Shown here: positions 1 to 8,193 of the stretch, in pieces
How the letters are laid out: every line of letters begins with the position of its first letter
How positions within the stretch are numbered: the stretch's first letter is position 1
Assembly (NCBI RefSeq): GCF_000166355.1
Contig: NC_014652.1
Coordinates: 271,001 to 335,000, forward strand
Origin: Caldicellulosiruptor hydrothermalis 108
GTDB lineage: Bacteria; Bacillota; Thermoanaerobacteria; Caldicellulosiruptorales; Caldicellulosiruptoraceae
Length of the DNA stretch: 64,000 nt
Direction of reading: 5' to 3'
Notes under the pieces: model-generated
Told to the model about the DNA's origin: nothing
What the model saw: the letters and a program-made list of their open reading frames with translations, nothing else
Databases searched by the model: none
Translations under genes and position numbers: made by a program

Positions 1-1355
1 TTGCCAAGATAGATGACAGTCAGGCAGCTTATAAGATAGAGTCTTTGAAAAGACAGCTTCTTGATCTTGAACTTCAAAGGGAAAGTTTTCAAAGACAGCT
101 TCAAAACTTTACTTTAAAATCTCCCCAAGACGGGTTTGTACAAAACCTTGCTGTAGAAGAAGGCTTACTTGTCAGCCAAGGAATGCAGATAATGACTATT
201 GTTGATGACTCAAAGATGAAGCTAAGCACCCAGCTTCCTGCCTGGTGCTATGGAAAGGTAAAACAGGGGCAGAAGGCAGAGGTTGTGGTATCTGACCTTA
301 TGGACAAGGTCGACGGTGTTGTGGAAAGCATCGGCAGCAGGATGTACAAAAATCAGGATGGTGTTATGGTGTTTGATGCAAAGGTGGTAGTTTCAAACAA
401 AAACGGTAGCTTGGCTGAAGGTATGAGGGCAAGTGTAAGCTTTCTGCTTTCAAGCGGTGAAAAAGTGACATCGCTTAGCGAAGGCATTTTAGAAGTATTT
501 TCAAAAAAGAGTATTGTAAGTCCTGTTTCTGGCAGAATAGAAAAGGTTTTTGTTGAAAATGGACAGAAGGTAAAAACAGGTGATTTGCTTTTGAGGTTTT
601 GGTCAGATGATATTGAGGTGCAGATAAAACAGCTTGATTTGAAGATAGAAGATATAAAATCCCAGATAGAAGCAGCCGAAGATGATTTGAAAAACTATAA
701 AATTTTATCACCGATTGATGGCAAAATAGCTGATTTGAATTTGCAGGATGGCGATGTGGTGACTGCTGGGCAGATAATATGTTCAGTGTATGACCCGAAA
801 CACCTTATGATAAGTGCTCAGGTAGAAGAGATTGACATTTTGAAGATAAAGCCAGGACAGAAGGTTAACATAAAACTTGATGCAGTGGGAAGCACAAAAG
901 ATAAGCCCATAGAAGGGTATGTTACGGAAATTTCTGAAAAGGCTCAGGTAGATACCAGCAGCATCTCAAAGTTTGTTGTTAAGATAGAGTTTGAAAATAA
1001 CAATAGTATAAAGATTGGGATGCATGCAGAGGCAGAGATTATCTTAAAGTCCAAGGAAGCTGCACTGGTTGTGCCGGTTGAAGCAGTTCACAAAGAAGAT
1101 GGAAAATATTATGTGTATGTTTATACACAACAAAAGGCTAAAACTTCTAAGAAAAACAAAGAACAAAAAACCAGTCAGAAAATAGACGAATACGGACTTG
1201 ACAGCTCCTATTACAAAGATGCAGAAAAAAGACAGGTCAAACTTAGGATGACCACCGATAAGTACGTTGAAATCTTAGAAGGGCTCAGAGAAGGCGAAGA
1301 AGTGGTGCTACCGAAATTTGATAGTGAAAAACAGGGTCGAAGTCTTTTCTATTAA
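1..1355 (+). CDS. HlyD/MacA-type efflux adaptor, 5' truncated by window
   Basis: The reading frame is open from base 3 with no stop, so the gene starts before the window; about 450 residues are visible. It is a membrane-fusion/periplasmic-adaptor-type protein of ABC export systems. Lipoyl/barrel-sandwich half-motifs recur three times (LKSPQDG, IVSPVSG, ILSPIDG), each followed by a G-D or G-Q turn. A coiled-coil segment (KQLDLKIEDIKSQIEAAEDDL) precedes the last copy, and two beta-barrel-like stretches (KVKQGQKAEV and KIKPGQKVNI) suggest a tandemly duplicated adaptor. A Lys/Gln-rich linker lies near the C terminus. The FtsX-type permease gene follows 19 bp later, so the two probably form one transporter. 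No ABC ATPase gene is in view; it may lie upstream. Confidence 0.88.
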   Translation, partial: AKIDDSQAAYKIESLKRQLLDLELQRESFQRQLQNFTLKSPQDGFVQNLAVEEGLLVSQGMQIMTIVDDSKMKLSTQLPAWCYGKVKQGQKAEVVVSDLMDKVDGVVESIGSRMYKNQDGVMVFDAKVVVSNKNGSLAEGMRASVSFLLSSGEKVTSLSEGILEVFSKKSIVSPVSGRIEKVFVENGQKVKTGDLLLRFWSDDIEVQIKQLDLKIEDIKSQIEAAEDDLKNYKILSPIDGKIADLNLQDGDVVTAGQIICSVYDPKHLMISAQVEEIDILKIKPGQKVNIKLDAVGSTKDKPIEGYVTEISEKAQVDTSSISKFVVKIEFENNNSIKIGMHAEAEIILKSKEAALVVPVEAVHKEDGKYYVYVYTQQKAKTSKKNKEQKTSQKIDEYGLDSSYYKDAEKRQVKLRMTTDKYVEILEGLREGEEVVLPKFDSEKQGRSLFY

Positions 1356-1374
1356 AAGGAGAAGATGTTGTACG

Positions 1375-2562
1375 ATGGAGAAATTTTTGCTTTCTTGCAA
1401 GATGGCAATCCAGAGCATTTTTCTCAACAGGCTAAGGTCATTTCTGACGCTTCTTGGTGTTGTCATAGGAGTTGGAGCGGTGGTTGCAGCTGTGGGGCTT
1501 GCTGAGGGCACCACAGCTGGTATTACAAAAGAGATAGAAAAGCTTGGTACAAACCTTGTGTATGTTTTTATAAATCCAGCTTCAAAGAGCGAAGATGTTT
1601 CGGTTGATGAATTTTTAGAGTTTGCAAGAAAAAATAACGATGTTATTTTAGGTGTAAGCCCATTTGTCCAGTATCCTGCCGAAGCACTTTTCAGAGGTAA
1701 AAAAGAGGAGTGCCAGGTTATTGGTGCAACAGCCGAGTACATGATGATAGAAAACCTTGCACTTTCAAAAGGAAGGTTTATAAGTCCTGTAGACAGTGAT
1801 TTTAGGCAAAAGGTGGCAGTGGTAGGTTCAAGGGTACAAAAAAAGCTATTTGATAATCAAAATCCTGTGGGCAGTGAGATAAACGTAAATGGTCAGGTTT
1901 TCAAGGTGGTTGGAGTTTTGAAAGAAAAACAGGGCGGAAGGGACAACACGGTCGACGACAGCGTCATAGTGCCTCTATTTGCCTTAAATAGCATGTCCAC
2001 AGGCGAGCATGCGCTTGTAAAAAATTTTTTGGTGCGAACAGTTTCTGCTGATAAGAACAGTGAAGTTAAAAAGAGAATAAAAGAGTATGTGAGCAAGATT
2101 GTAAAAAAGGAAGACCGCTATTCAGTTTATGATATGTCTGAGCTTATGTCAACACTCAATCAAATAACATATCTTTTGATGATAATACTTGGCGGTATTG
2201 CTACAATCTCTCTTGTGGTTGGTGGCATTGGTATAATGAACATCATGCTTGTGTCTGTCACAGAAAGAACAAGGGAAATTGGGATTCGAAAAGCAATTGG
2301 GGCAAAGAGAAGCGATATCAGAGTACAGTTTCTCATAGAGTCGATGGTTATAACAGGTGTTGGTGGTATAATTGGTATATTGCTTGGATTTTTTGTAATT
2401 GCAGTGGGGATTTCAAAGATTCCTGGAGTTGAGCCTGTGTATTCGCTAAAGTGGGCTTTTGTAGCTTTTGGGATTTCAGTTTTGACAGGCGTTATTTTTG
2501 GGATGCTTCCAGCTGAAAAGGCGGCGCGTTTAAATCCTATTGAGGCGCTAAGGTATGAATAA
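1375..2562 (+). CDS. MacB/FtsX-type ABC transporter permease
   Basis: This 395-residue integral membrane protein has the MacB layout: an N-terminal transmembrane helix (about residues 18-45, FLTLLGVVIGVGAVVAAVG), a large extracytoplasmic MacB_PCD-like domain, then three C-terminal helices. The conserved FtsX-type segment SVTERTREIGIRKAIGAK follows the second helix. It has no nucleotide-binding domain of its own, so it needs a separate ATPase. The ATG at 1375 was preferred to in-frame codons inside the upstream gene because AAAGGAG lies about 13 bp before it. It sits between the HlyD adaptor and a SurA-like protein in an apparent operon. The family call is secure; the substrate (peptide, lipid or antibiotic) cannot be told from sequence. 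Confidence 0.9.
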   Translation: MEKFLLSCKMAIQSIFLNRLRSFLTLLGVVIGVGAVVAAVGLAEGTTAGITKEIEKLGTNLVYVFINPASKSEDVSVDEFLEFARKNNDVILGVSPFVQYPAEALFRGKKEECQVIGATAEYMMIENLALSKGRFISPVDSDFRQKVAVVGSRVQKKLFDNQNPVGSEINVNGQVFKVVGVLKEKQGGRDNTVDDSVIVPLFALNSMSTGEHALVKNFLVRTVSADKNSEVKKRIKEYVSKIVKKEDRYSVYDMSELMSTLNQITYLLMIILGGIATISLVVGGIGIMNIMLVSVTERTREIGIRKAIGAKRSDIRVQFLIESMVITGVGGIIGILLGFFVIAVGISKIPGVEPVYSLKWAFVAFGISVLTGVIFGMLPAEKAARLNPIEALRYE

Positions 2563-2582
2563 AAAGTTGGAGGCGGGTAACA

Positions 2583-3272
2583 ATGAAAAGGAGTAAAATT
2601 TTAATAGGGATATGTAGCCTGGCAGTTTTGATTGGCATTGTTGCAGCAGGGTGGTCTTTGGCGTCCAAAAAAGAGTTACCAAAGGATGTTGCGGCAGTTG
2701 TAAATGGTCACAAGATTTACAAAAAGGATTTGGATATGGCATATGGTCTTGAAGAGCTAAGATATGAAAATGCAAAAGCATCCTTTGAAGAGCTAAAAAA
2801 TAAGTATGGAGATGATGTGGCAAAAAAGCTTGAAGGAAGCTTGCGCAAAAAGACTAAGCAGGAGATATTAGACGAGATGATAGAAAGGCTTGTTTTGTAC
2901 GATGAAGCAAAGAAAGAAGGCTGTGAAGTTTCTGTTGATGAGGCAAAGGCTTACTACAATAAAACTCAAAAGGCACTACAAGACATTATTTCTGGCAAAA
3001 TAGCGACAGATGAAGCAAATAATACTAAAAAAGCAGCAGAGTTGGTGAATTCTTTTCTCAGAAAACATGGAATATCTGAAGATGAGTATAAAAAGGGGCT
3101 CATAAGAGAATATCAGAAAATGCTTTCAATTCAAAAGTACCTGCAAAAAAAAGAGAAACAATACAAGGATAAGAACCCTGATGTAACTTTAAAAGAGGTT
3201 GAAGACTATCTTGCGCGCCTGAAAGTTAATCTAAAAAAGAAGGCAGAGATTATAGTTAATAAGAACATCTAA
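2583..3272 (+). CDS. membrane-anchored SurA-N/trigger-factor-like chaperone
   Basis: This 229-residue protein has an N-terminal signal anchor (about residues 5-27, ILIGICSLAVLIGIVAAGW) and then a SurA_N-type domain: 'VAAVVNGHKIYKKDLDMAY' is the usual start of SurA/PrsA foldases ('vatVNGekIt..dl'). The rest is highly charged and helical. There is no parvulin PPIase domain, so it is probably a holdase or accessory factor rather than an isomerase. It has no lipobox Cys, so it would be anchored by the helix. It begins 20 bp after the permease stop and ends at a strong terminator, so it is probably the last gene of the export operon. Confidence 0.75.
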   Translation: MKRSKILIGICSLAVLIGIVAAGWSLASKKELPKDVAAVVNGHKIYKKDLDMAYGLEELRYENAKASFEELKNKYGDDVAKKLEGSLRKKTKQEILDEMIERLVLYDEAKKEGCEVSVDEAKAYYNKTQKALQDIISGKIATDEANNTKKAAELVNSFLRKHGISEDEYKKGLIREYQKMLSIQKYLQKKEKQYKDKNPDVTLKEVEDYLARLKVNLKKKAEIIVNKNI

Positions 3273-3293
3273 CAAATAAGAGCCAAAAATAAT

Positions 3294-3350
3294 AGAGGCA
3301 AGGCAGCAAACTGGGAGACTCCCAATTTAAGAAGCCTTGCCTCTTTTGTT
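3294..3350. terminator. bidirectional intrinsic terminator
   Basis: Arms AGAGGCAAGGC (3294-3304) and GCCTTGCCTCT (3334-3344) are perfectly complementary, enclose a second small hairpin (TGGGAGACTCCCA) and are followed by TTTGTTTTTT. The opposite strand also ends in a T-rich run, so it can stop both the export operon and the convergent suf genes. Confidence 0.9.
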
Positions 3351-3352
3351 TT

Positions 3353-4603
3353 TTACATATTCTCCTCCTGCGTCTGCAAAATAAGCTCTTGAATGTAATT
3401 TTCAAGCTGTTTGGGAAGCCCAAGTATTTTTACATCCATAAACCCTTGGGTTATAAGAGATATTGCCTCGTCTTTTGAAAGTCCTCTGCTCATCAGGTAT
3501 TCTACTTCTTCTTCGGCAATAGGACCGATTGCAGCCTCATGTGAAAGATGGCTTTGCGGTGCGCCATCTGATAATAGTTCTGGCACAGCATACATCATTC
3601 CGTTGCTTGATAAAAGTATTCCGCGGCAGTCAAGGTGCGCTTTTGAGCGGTTCTGCCGAGCCTCTAAAATTCCGCGCGAGTATATCTTTGCACTGTCTTT
3701 TACAATTGCCCTTGATATTGCCTGGCCGCTTGAATTTTCACCTTCCAGTATTATATGTGATCCCATGTCAATCTCAGAGTCTTTTAACCCATACAAGAGC
3801 GAGTTGAAGGATGCAACCGAGTTTTTACCTTTCAAGACTGCAATGGGAAACGACTGTATGGATTTCACAGGTTTTAAAAGCACATAGTTTGAAACAAACA
3901 CAGCATCATCCTCAACAACCGTCACTCCACGGGGTCTGACATAAAAATCTTCTGCCCAATTGTGAACCATTGTAAATGTGAGCCTGCTTCCCTTTTCAAG
4001 GTAAAACTCAGAAATTCCAATGTGCAGTCCTTCCTTTACCTTTGGTGCTGTTGCGCATCCGTTTATAATCTGAACCTCTGCACCTTCTTCTAAGATGACA
4101 ATATTGTGCACGTTTTGTATCCTTGCATTTTCCTGCAAAAGCAGGCACGCCTGTATTGGCTTTTCAACCTTCTGCCCTTTGAACACTCTTATAAAATACC
4201 CGTGGGCAGGGTGTGTTGCCGAAAATGCAGTGTATTTATCCCTGTCAGGCTTTACCGCTTTCCAGAAATACTTTTCGCGAACCTCTGGATACTTTTCCAA
4301 AGCTTCATTTATGTCCAAAATCTCAAGCTGGCCCTGGTACCTTTGCTGAAGCCGTCTGTATACAACAGAGTGGTCAAGCTGCAAAAAACTTCCCGACCGG
4401 CTTTCTTCAGATACCTCTATTCCAGCATTTAGGATTGTCTTTTGAATCTCTTCTGGAAGTTTAGAGAGCTCTGAAATCTGGTCTTTTTCCTCTGCCTCTT
4501 CAAACTGGGAAAGGTCAATATCTTGCCCATAAGCTGCCTTTTTATTTAAAGCTGACTTTGCAAGCTCCAAAATCTTTTCATCTATATAGTGTCTTGAAGA
4601 CAA
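3353..4603 (-). CDS. sufB: SufB/SufD-family Fe-S cluster scaffold protein
   Basis: This 416-residue SufBD-family protein forms the scaffold on which Fe-S clusters are built together with the SufC ATPase. The beta-helix core and the C-terminal motif 'LMSRGLSKDEAISLITQGF' are typical of SufB/SufD. The start is a TTG at 4603, chosen because GGGAGG lies 8 bp upstream. The frame overlaps the end of sufC by 22 bp, indicating translational coupling. At 416 residues it is shorter than classical SufB (about 470). Only one SufBD protein is present here, and sufS, sufU and sufD are not in the neighbourhood. The family is certain; whether it works as a SufB or SufD equivalent is inferred from its being the only partner. 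Confidence 0.9.
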   Translation of the reverse strand: MSSRHYIDEKILELAKSALNKKAAYGQDIDLSQFEEAEEKDQISELSKLPEEIQKTILNAGIEVSEESRSGSFLQLDHSVVYRRLQQRYQGQLEILDINEALEKYPEVREKYFWKAVKPDRDKYTAFSATHPAHGYFIRVFKGQKVEKPIQACLLLQENARIQNVHNIVILEEGAEVQIINGCATAPKVKEGLHIGISEFYLEKGSRLTFTMVHNWAEDFYVRPRGVTVVEDDAVFVSNYVLLKPVKSIQSFPIAVLKGKNSVASFNSLLYGLKDSEIDMGSHIILEGENSSGQAISRAIVKDSAKIYSRGILEARQNRSKAHLDCRGILLSSNGMMYAVPELLSDGAPQSHLSHEAAIGPIAEEEVEYLMSRGLSKDEAISLITQGFMDVKILGLPKQLENYIQELILQTQEENM

Positions 4604-5322
4604 TTTTCACACCTCCCAAACCCGTTTTGCCTTATCTCTTCAAAGAGGTCTTCTGCAGAACCTGAGCATACAAGCTTTCCATCCATCAGAATGTGCCCTT
4701 TGTCTGCATTGACATACTCCAAAATATACCCTGTGTGTGTGACAATCAAGCCGGAGGTGTGTCGCTTCTTTATCTTTTCGCCTTTTAAAAGCTTTTTAAT
4801 CACATTTCCCAAAAGGGTTATGTTGTCAAGGTCAACACCTGACTCTGGCTCATCCAAAAGTACAAGGCTTGGTTTTTGACACAAAAGCTGCAAAAGTTCA
4901 GACCTTTTTATCTCACCACCAGAAAATCCATAGTTTACTTCCCTTGATAGGTGCTCCTCTAAATTCAAAATTTTTGCATACTCTTGGATGTCAGCATCTG
5001 TCTGCCTTATAGACTTTATTATCTCAGAAAGTTTTTGAAGCTCAACACCTCTTATTGCCGGTGGTTTTTGGAACATCATTCCAATCCCAAGCTTTGCTCT
5101 CTCATGTGTTGGCATGTATGTGATGTCAATACCATTGAAAATTATCTTGCCGGACGTTATTTTGTATTTTGGAAGACCCATTATGCTCATCATGAGTGTT
5201 GTCTTTCCGCTTCCGTTTGGACCAAACAGAATGTGCGTCTCTCCATCCGGGATTGTGAGCGAAACACCTTTTAAGATCTCTTTTGAACCAACCTCAACGT
5301 GAAGATCAATAATTTCAAGCAT
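4582..5322 (-). CDS. sufC: SufC Fe-S assembly ATPase
   Basis: This 246-residue ABC-type ATPase drives Fe-S cluster assembly on the SufBD scaffold. It shows Walker A GPNGSGKTT (about residue 34), the SufC-type signature FSGGEIKR, Walker B 'LVLLDEPESGVDLD' and the switch histidine 'VTHTG'. An ATG 12 bp upstream (5334) lies directly against the AAGGAG ribosome site, leaving no spacing, so the ATG at 5322 (MLEIIDLHV) is preferred. It is the first gene of a two-gene operon with sufB downstream. It is cytoplasmic. Confidence 0.93.
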   Translation of the reverse strand: MLEIIDLHVEVGSKEILKGVSLTIPDGETHILFGPNGSGKTTLMMSIMGLPKYKITSGKIIFNGIDITYMPTHERAKLGIGMMFQKPPAIRGVELQKLSEIIKSIRQTDADIQEYAKILNLEEHLSREVNYGFSGGEIKRSELLQLLCQKPSLVLLDEPESGVDLDNITLLGNVIKKLLKGEKIKKRHTSGLIVTHTGYILEYVNADKGHILMDGKLVCSGSAEDLFEEIRQNGFGRCENCLQDTI

Positions 5323-5493
5323 TTTTTGCGACATCTCCTTGTCAAAATGGATTTAAAATCTTCTAACTTATTTATTATACCACCAAAATTGCATTTGCTA
5401 ACAACAAAGATTTGGCATAAAATTTAAATCAACTTAAGAAAATTGTGGTAAAATAATATCATAATTGATTTTTAAAAAGGGTGAATTTAAAAA

Positions 5494-5820
5494 ATGAAAT
5501 TAGTTTTGGCCATTGTGTCAGAAGTGGATAGAAATAAACTGAACCTTGCACTTATTGAAAATGGTGTTCCTGCAACAATTATCTATTCAACAGGCGGTTT
5601 TTTGAATAGGGGCACTGTTACATTCATGATAGGTGCTGAAGATGATAGGCTTGATGAGGTGATTGAGCTCATAAAAAAGAACGTGTCAGAAAGGAAAGAG
5701 GTTTCAAAATCTACTTTGCCACCTGCTTTGCAGAGCCTGTTTTTTGTAAGCAAGCAGAAGATTGAACAGGGCGGAGCGGTGATTTTTGTGTTAGACATTG
5801 AAAACTTCTTGAAAGTTTGA
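5494..5820 (+). CDS. pstA: PII-like cyclic-di-AMP receptor (PstA/DarA family)
   Basis: This 108-residue cytoplasmic protein belongs to the DUF970/CdAMP_rec family, PII-like trimers that bind cyclic di-AMP. Diagnostic segments are the N terminus MKLVLAIVSEVD, the 'ATIIYSTGGFLNRGTVTFMIGAED' region that forms the nucleotide-binding turn, and 'DEVIELIKKN'. Length matches the family (about 109). The start has an AGGGTGA site 9 bp upstream. The flavoprotein gene follows 58 bp later but has its own possible -10 (TATAAT at 5853). The downstream target of the receptor is not evident from the context. Confidence 0.92.
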   Translation: MKLVLAIVSEVDRNKLNLALIENGVPATIIYSTGGFLNRGTVTFMIGAEDDRLDEVIELIKKNVSERKEVSKSTLPPALQSLFFVSKQKIEQGGAVIFVLDIENFLKV

Positions 5821-5878
5821 AATGATAGTTTTAAAATATACCCTGTATGGGTATAATAATATAGGGGTGAAGTTAAGG

Positions 5879-6751
5879 ATGATTTATGATTGTGCGGTGA
5901 TTGGAGCAGGACCGGCGGGCTTGTCTGCTGCCATAAATCTTGCTCAGACAAACAGAAGTGTTGTTGTGTTTGCAACAAAAGAAGAAGACTCAAGTATCTA
6001 CAGGGCACCTGAAGTGAACAACTATCTTGGGTTTCATGGTGTAACAGGGAAAGAGCTTTTGCAGGCGTTTTATGACCATGCCAAAAAGATGGGTATTGAG
6101 GTTGTGCACAAGAAGGTTATAAACTTCTACAAATCAGGTGACATTTTCACGATAAATGCAAACAACGAGTTTTTTGAGGCGTACTCTGTCATTTTAGCAA
6201 TTGGCACACCAAAGAAGACTTTGTTGGAAAATGAGGGTGAATTTGTAGGTCGAGGAATTTCTTACTGTGCTGTTTGCGATGGGATGCTGTACAAGGGAAG
6301 AACCATCGCGGTTATTGGAGAGGCTATTGATGCTGAAGAAGAGGCTGAGTACTTGTCTGAGCTTGCAAAAAAACTGTACTATATTCCACTTTATAAAAAG
6401 AATGAGTTTCATTTCAAAGACAATGTTGAGGTTATTTTGTCACGCCCAAAAAGTGTGTATGGGGAAGACTTTGTAAATGCGTTAGAGCTTGAAGACAGGA
6501 CATTGAATGTTGATGGAATATTTATAATAAGAAAGACAATGCCGGCTGACCAGCTAATTTATGGGCTTGAGTTTACAGAAGACGGACACATAAAAGTTGA
6601 CAGCAAGATGCAAACATCTATTGAAGGGCTTTTTGCAGCAGGCGATGTAGTGGGAAGGCCTTATCAGGTTGCAAAAGCTGTCGGTGAGGGTCAGATTGCC
6701 GGGCTTTCAGCCTCAACATATGTGAAAATGGTAAAGGAAAAGCAGAAGTAA
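5879..6751 (+). CDS. thioredoxin-reductase-like flavoprotein with divergent pyridine-nucleotide site
   Basis: This 290-residue protein has the low-molecular-weight thioredoxin reductase fold: N-terminal FAD motif GAGPAGLSAA, a redox-active CAVC disulfide (about residue 133) in the context 'ISYCAVCDGMLYKG', and the C-terminal FAD motif 'LFAAGDVVGRPYQVAKAVGEGQIAG'. The second nucleotide-binding motif is unusual: 'AVIGEAIDAEEEA' lacks the GxGxxA glycines, and no HRRxxxR motif follows. That pattern is known for ferredoxin-dependent flavin thioredoxin reductases in clostridia. The ATG at 5879 was chosen over 5822 because GGGGTGA precedes it and homology starts at MIYDCAVIG. No thioredoxin gene is adjacent. 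Confidence 0.85.
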   Translation: MIYDCAVIGAGPAGLSAAINLAQTNRSVVVFATKEEDSSIYRAPEVNNYLGFHGVTGKELLQAFYDHAKKMGIEVVHKKVINFYKSGDIFTINANNEFFEAYSVILAIGTPKKTLLENEGEFVGRGISYCAVCDGMLYKGRTIAVIGEAIDAEEEAEYLSELAKKLYYIPLYKKNEFHFKDNVEVILSRPKSVYGEDFVNALELEDRTLNVDGIFIIRKTMPADQLIYGLEFTEDGHIKVDSKMQTSIEGLFAAGDVVGRPYQVAKAVGEGQIAGLSASTYVKMVKEKQK

Positions 6752-6791
6752 AAAGGACTGATTCGGCGTTTGCCGATGAGGTCCTTTTTTA
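6751..6791 (+). terminator. intrinsic terminator after the flavoprotein gene
   Basis: AAAAGGAC (6751-6758) pairs with GTCCTTTT (6781-6788). An inner TCGGC/GCCGA hairpin sits between them and the structure ends in a T run. Confidence 0.8.
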
Positions 6792-6809
6792 AATTTGAAA
6801 AATGGGAGC

Positions 6810-7160
6810 TTATTCCCAGTACATAAGGTTTAAAAACATATTTGCAATCTTTGCCTGATCTTCAAGTATATTTTGAGGGGTTTTGCCGCAGTAATCTGGT
6901 TCAATTTGACGAGATTCTAAGGTCCACAAAAAAGCTTTGAATTTTGGGTATCTATGGATATTTTCTTTCATATAGCAAAGAAGGTCGCAAAGGTTTTGAT
7001 AAGTTTCAGAGTTTTTGCTTTTCTCTTTATAAAATTTTTGAGGGTCTACAATTAATTCAAACACCTTCGCAATTTTATACCTATATTCATCCTTTGCGCC
7101 TTTGTTTTCAAAATTCTTGATATAATTATAATAGCTTTCGCAGAATATCCTATACATCAT
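6810..7160 (-). CDS. hypothetical protein paired with a nucleotidyltransferase
   Basis: This 116-residue cytoplasmic protein is rich in Lys, Tyr and Asn and predicted mostly helical. I do not recognise a named family. Its start (ATG at 7160, with a second ATG at 7157) overlaps the last 11 bases of the upstream nucleotidyltransferase-like gene and is preceded by GGGTGA, so the two are translationally coupled. The pairing suggests a partner or antitoxin role, but nothing in the residues shows this directly. It lies 50 bp from the convergent flavoprotein gene and the terminator between them. Confidence 0.7.
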   Translation of the reverse strand: MMYRIFCESYYNYIKNFENKGAKDEYRYKIAKVFELIVDPQKFYKEKSKNSETYQNLCDLLCYMKENIHRYPKFKAFLWTLESRQIEPDYCGKTPQNILEDQAKIANMFLNLMYWE

Positions 7161-7659
7161 ATTTCACCCTAAAAATTTCAAGTTTTTCTAAAAACCTTTT
7201 CTTCTTTGTTTCAAAAAAGTCTTTTCTGTTTAAGATTTCCTCAATTATTTTGTTAATTAATTCTTTGTTGCATGAGGGCATTAATTTATCTATATCTTCG
7301 ATATCTTTTTCATCAAGCCTAATAATTTTACTGACCACAATGTCTTCTTTTGAAAGAACATAAACTCTTATGTATTCAAAACCCTCAAGCTTTATTGCTC
7401 TTTTTTTAAACGATGGTGCTATTGGAGTGCTTTCATATTCAAGAAGGTCAAAATCTCCTAGAAATCGCAATACTTTCCCAATCTGAGAAGGATAGTTCAA
7501 ATCTAAAATATCAAAATCGCGGGTGGCTCTGTCTAAATATTCACCTAAAATACATGCAGACCCGCCTAAAAGGTATAACGAAAATGGTCTAATTTGCAGG
7601 ACTTTTGCAATCTTTTCGGCATCCTTTAAAAGATTAAAAAGAGCTTCTCTTTCATGCAT
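7150..7659 (-). CDS. DUF6036-like nucleotidyltransferase
   Basis: This 169-residue protein carries the minimal nucleotidyltransferase pattern: 'LYLLGGSACILGEYLDRATRDFDILD' (about residues 28-54), with the GGS motif followed by the D-x-D of 'TRDFDIL'. Small NTases of the DUF6036/AbiEii/MenT type occur in toxin-antitoxin and abortive-infection modules. A second part ('VLSKEDIVVSKIIRLDEKDIEDI') resembles the 'LV.KL.A.R.KDxxDI' helix typical of such proteins. It is the first gene of a two-gene operon with the 116-residue protein downstream. The ribosome site is weak (only an A-rich leader). Fold assignment is fairly sure; biological role is not. Confidence 0.75.
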   Translation of the reverse strand: MHEREALFNLLKDAEKIAKVLQIRPFSLYLLGGSACILGEYLDRATRDFDILDLNYPSQIGKVLRFLGDFDLLEYESTPIAPSFKKRAIKLEGFEYIRVYVLSKEDIVVSKIIRLDEKDIEDIDKLMPSCNKELINKIIEEILNRKDFFETKKKRFLEKLEIFRVKYDV

Positions 7660-7768
7660 TTTGAAAATTAAAGAAAGTTTAAAGTTTTCTATATTTTAAA
7701 TTATACCACACAAAAAATAAAAAACAAAAGGGCAACCTTGAAAAGTTTTACTCAAGATTACCCCTGTC

Positions 7769-7987
7769 TTAAAATCCACAGGAACCTCCACAGCATCCAC
7801 TTGTACAAGAATAGCCACTATCAGAAGACTTCGAGGATGAGATGATATTCACGCTTTTAAAAACTGCTTCAAGCTCACGGCTGTGACAGCTTGGACATTC
7901 AATCTCTTTGTTTTCCCTCTCTTTAATGGATGCTCTAACATTGAACTCCTCACCACAATCTTTGCACCTCAAATCGTAAAATGGCAT
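7769..7987 (-). CDS. FmdB-family zinc-ribbon protein
   Basis: This 72-residue protein has the FmdB/CxxC regulatory-protein zinc ribbon: MPFYDLRCKDCGEEF at the N terminus, then 'IECPSCHSREL'. A Ser- and Cys-rich tail (CTSGCCGGSCGF) could bind a further metal or cluster. The ATG at 7987 was chosen because AGGAG lies 8 bp upstream; a longer reading frame would add an unrelated hydrophobic leader. The family is common and small, and its function (often proposed as regulatory) is not established. Confidence 0.85.
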   Translation of the reverse strand: MPFYDLRCKDCGEEFNVRASIKERENKEIECPSCHSRELEAVFKSVNIISSSKSSDSGYSCTSGCCGGSCGF

Positions 7988-8163
7988 ATCCATCACTCCT
8001 TTTATTTTGTTTGCTAAATATATTATAGCTTCTAATAGAACAAAGGTCAATATACATATTAGGGGTATAAGGTAATATTTCTTCATAAGCAATCAAATTT
8101 ATGAAAGGTCCGCAGATAGATAGTAAAATAACAAATTAGAACCAAGTATTCATATAGAAATAC

Positions 8164-8192
8164 TTGACAATATCATTACATTGCTTTATAAT
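8164..8192 (+). promoter_or_regulatory. sigma-A promoter of the FTR1 gene
   Basis: TTGACA (8164-8169), a 17-bp spacer and TATAAT (8187-8192) form a consensus housekeeping promoter upstream of the iron permease gene. Confidence 0.9.
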
Positions 8193-8193
8193 T

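Noticed and set aside
1308..1742. 144-codon minus-strand frame over the permease gene
   Set aside because: Shadow of the FtsX-type permease; no ribosome site and no recognisable protein features.
5583..6008. 141-codon minus-strand frame over the c-di-AMP receptor and flavoprotein genes
   Set aside because: Low-complexity antisense frame with no family similarity, covering two clear genes.
7985..8092. N-terminal membrane leader on the FmdB-like protein
   Set aside because: The longer frame would need a start without ribosome site, while AGGAG is correctly spaced before the ATG at 7987 where family similarity begins.
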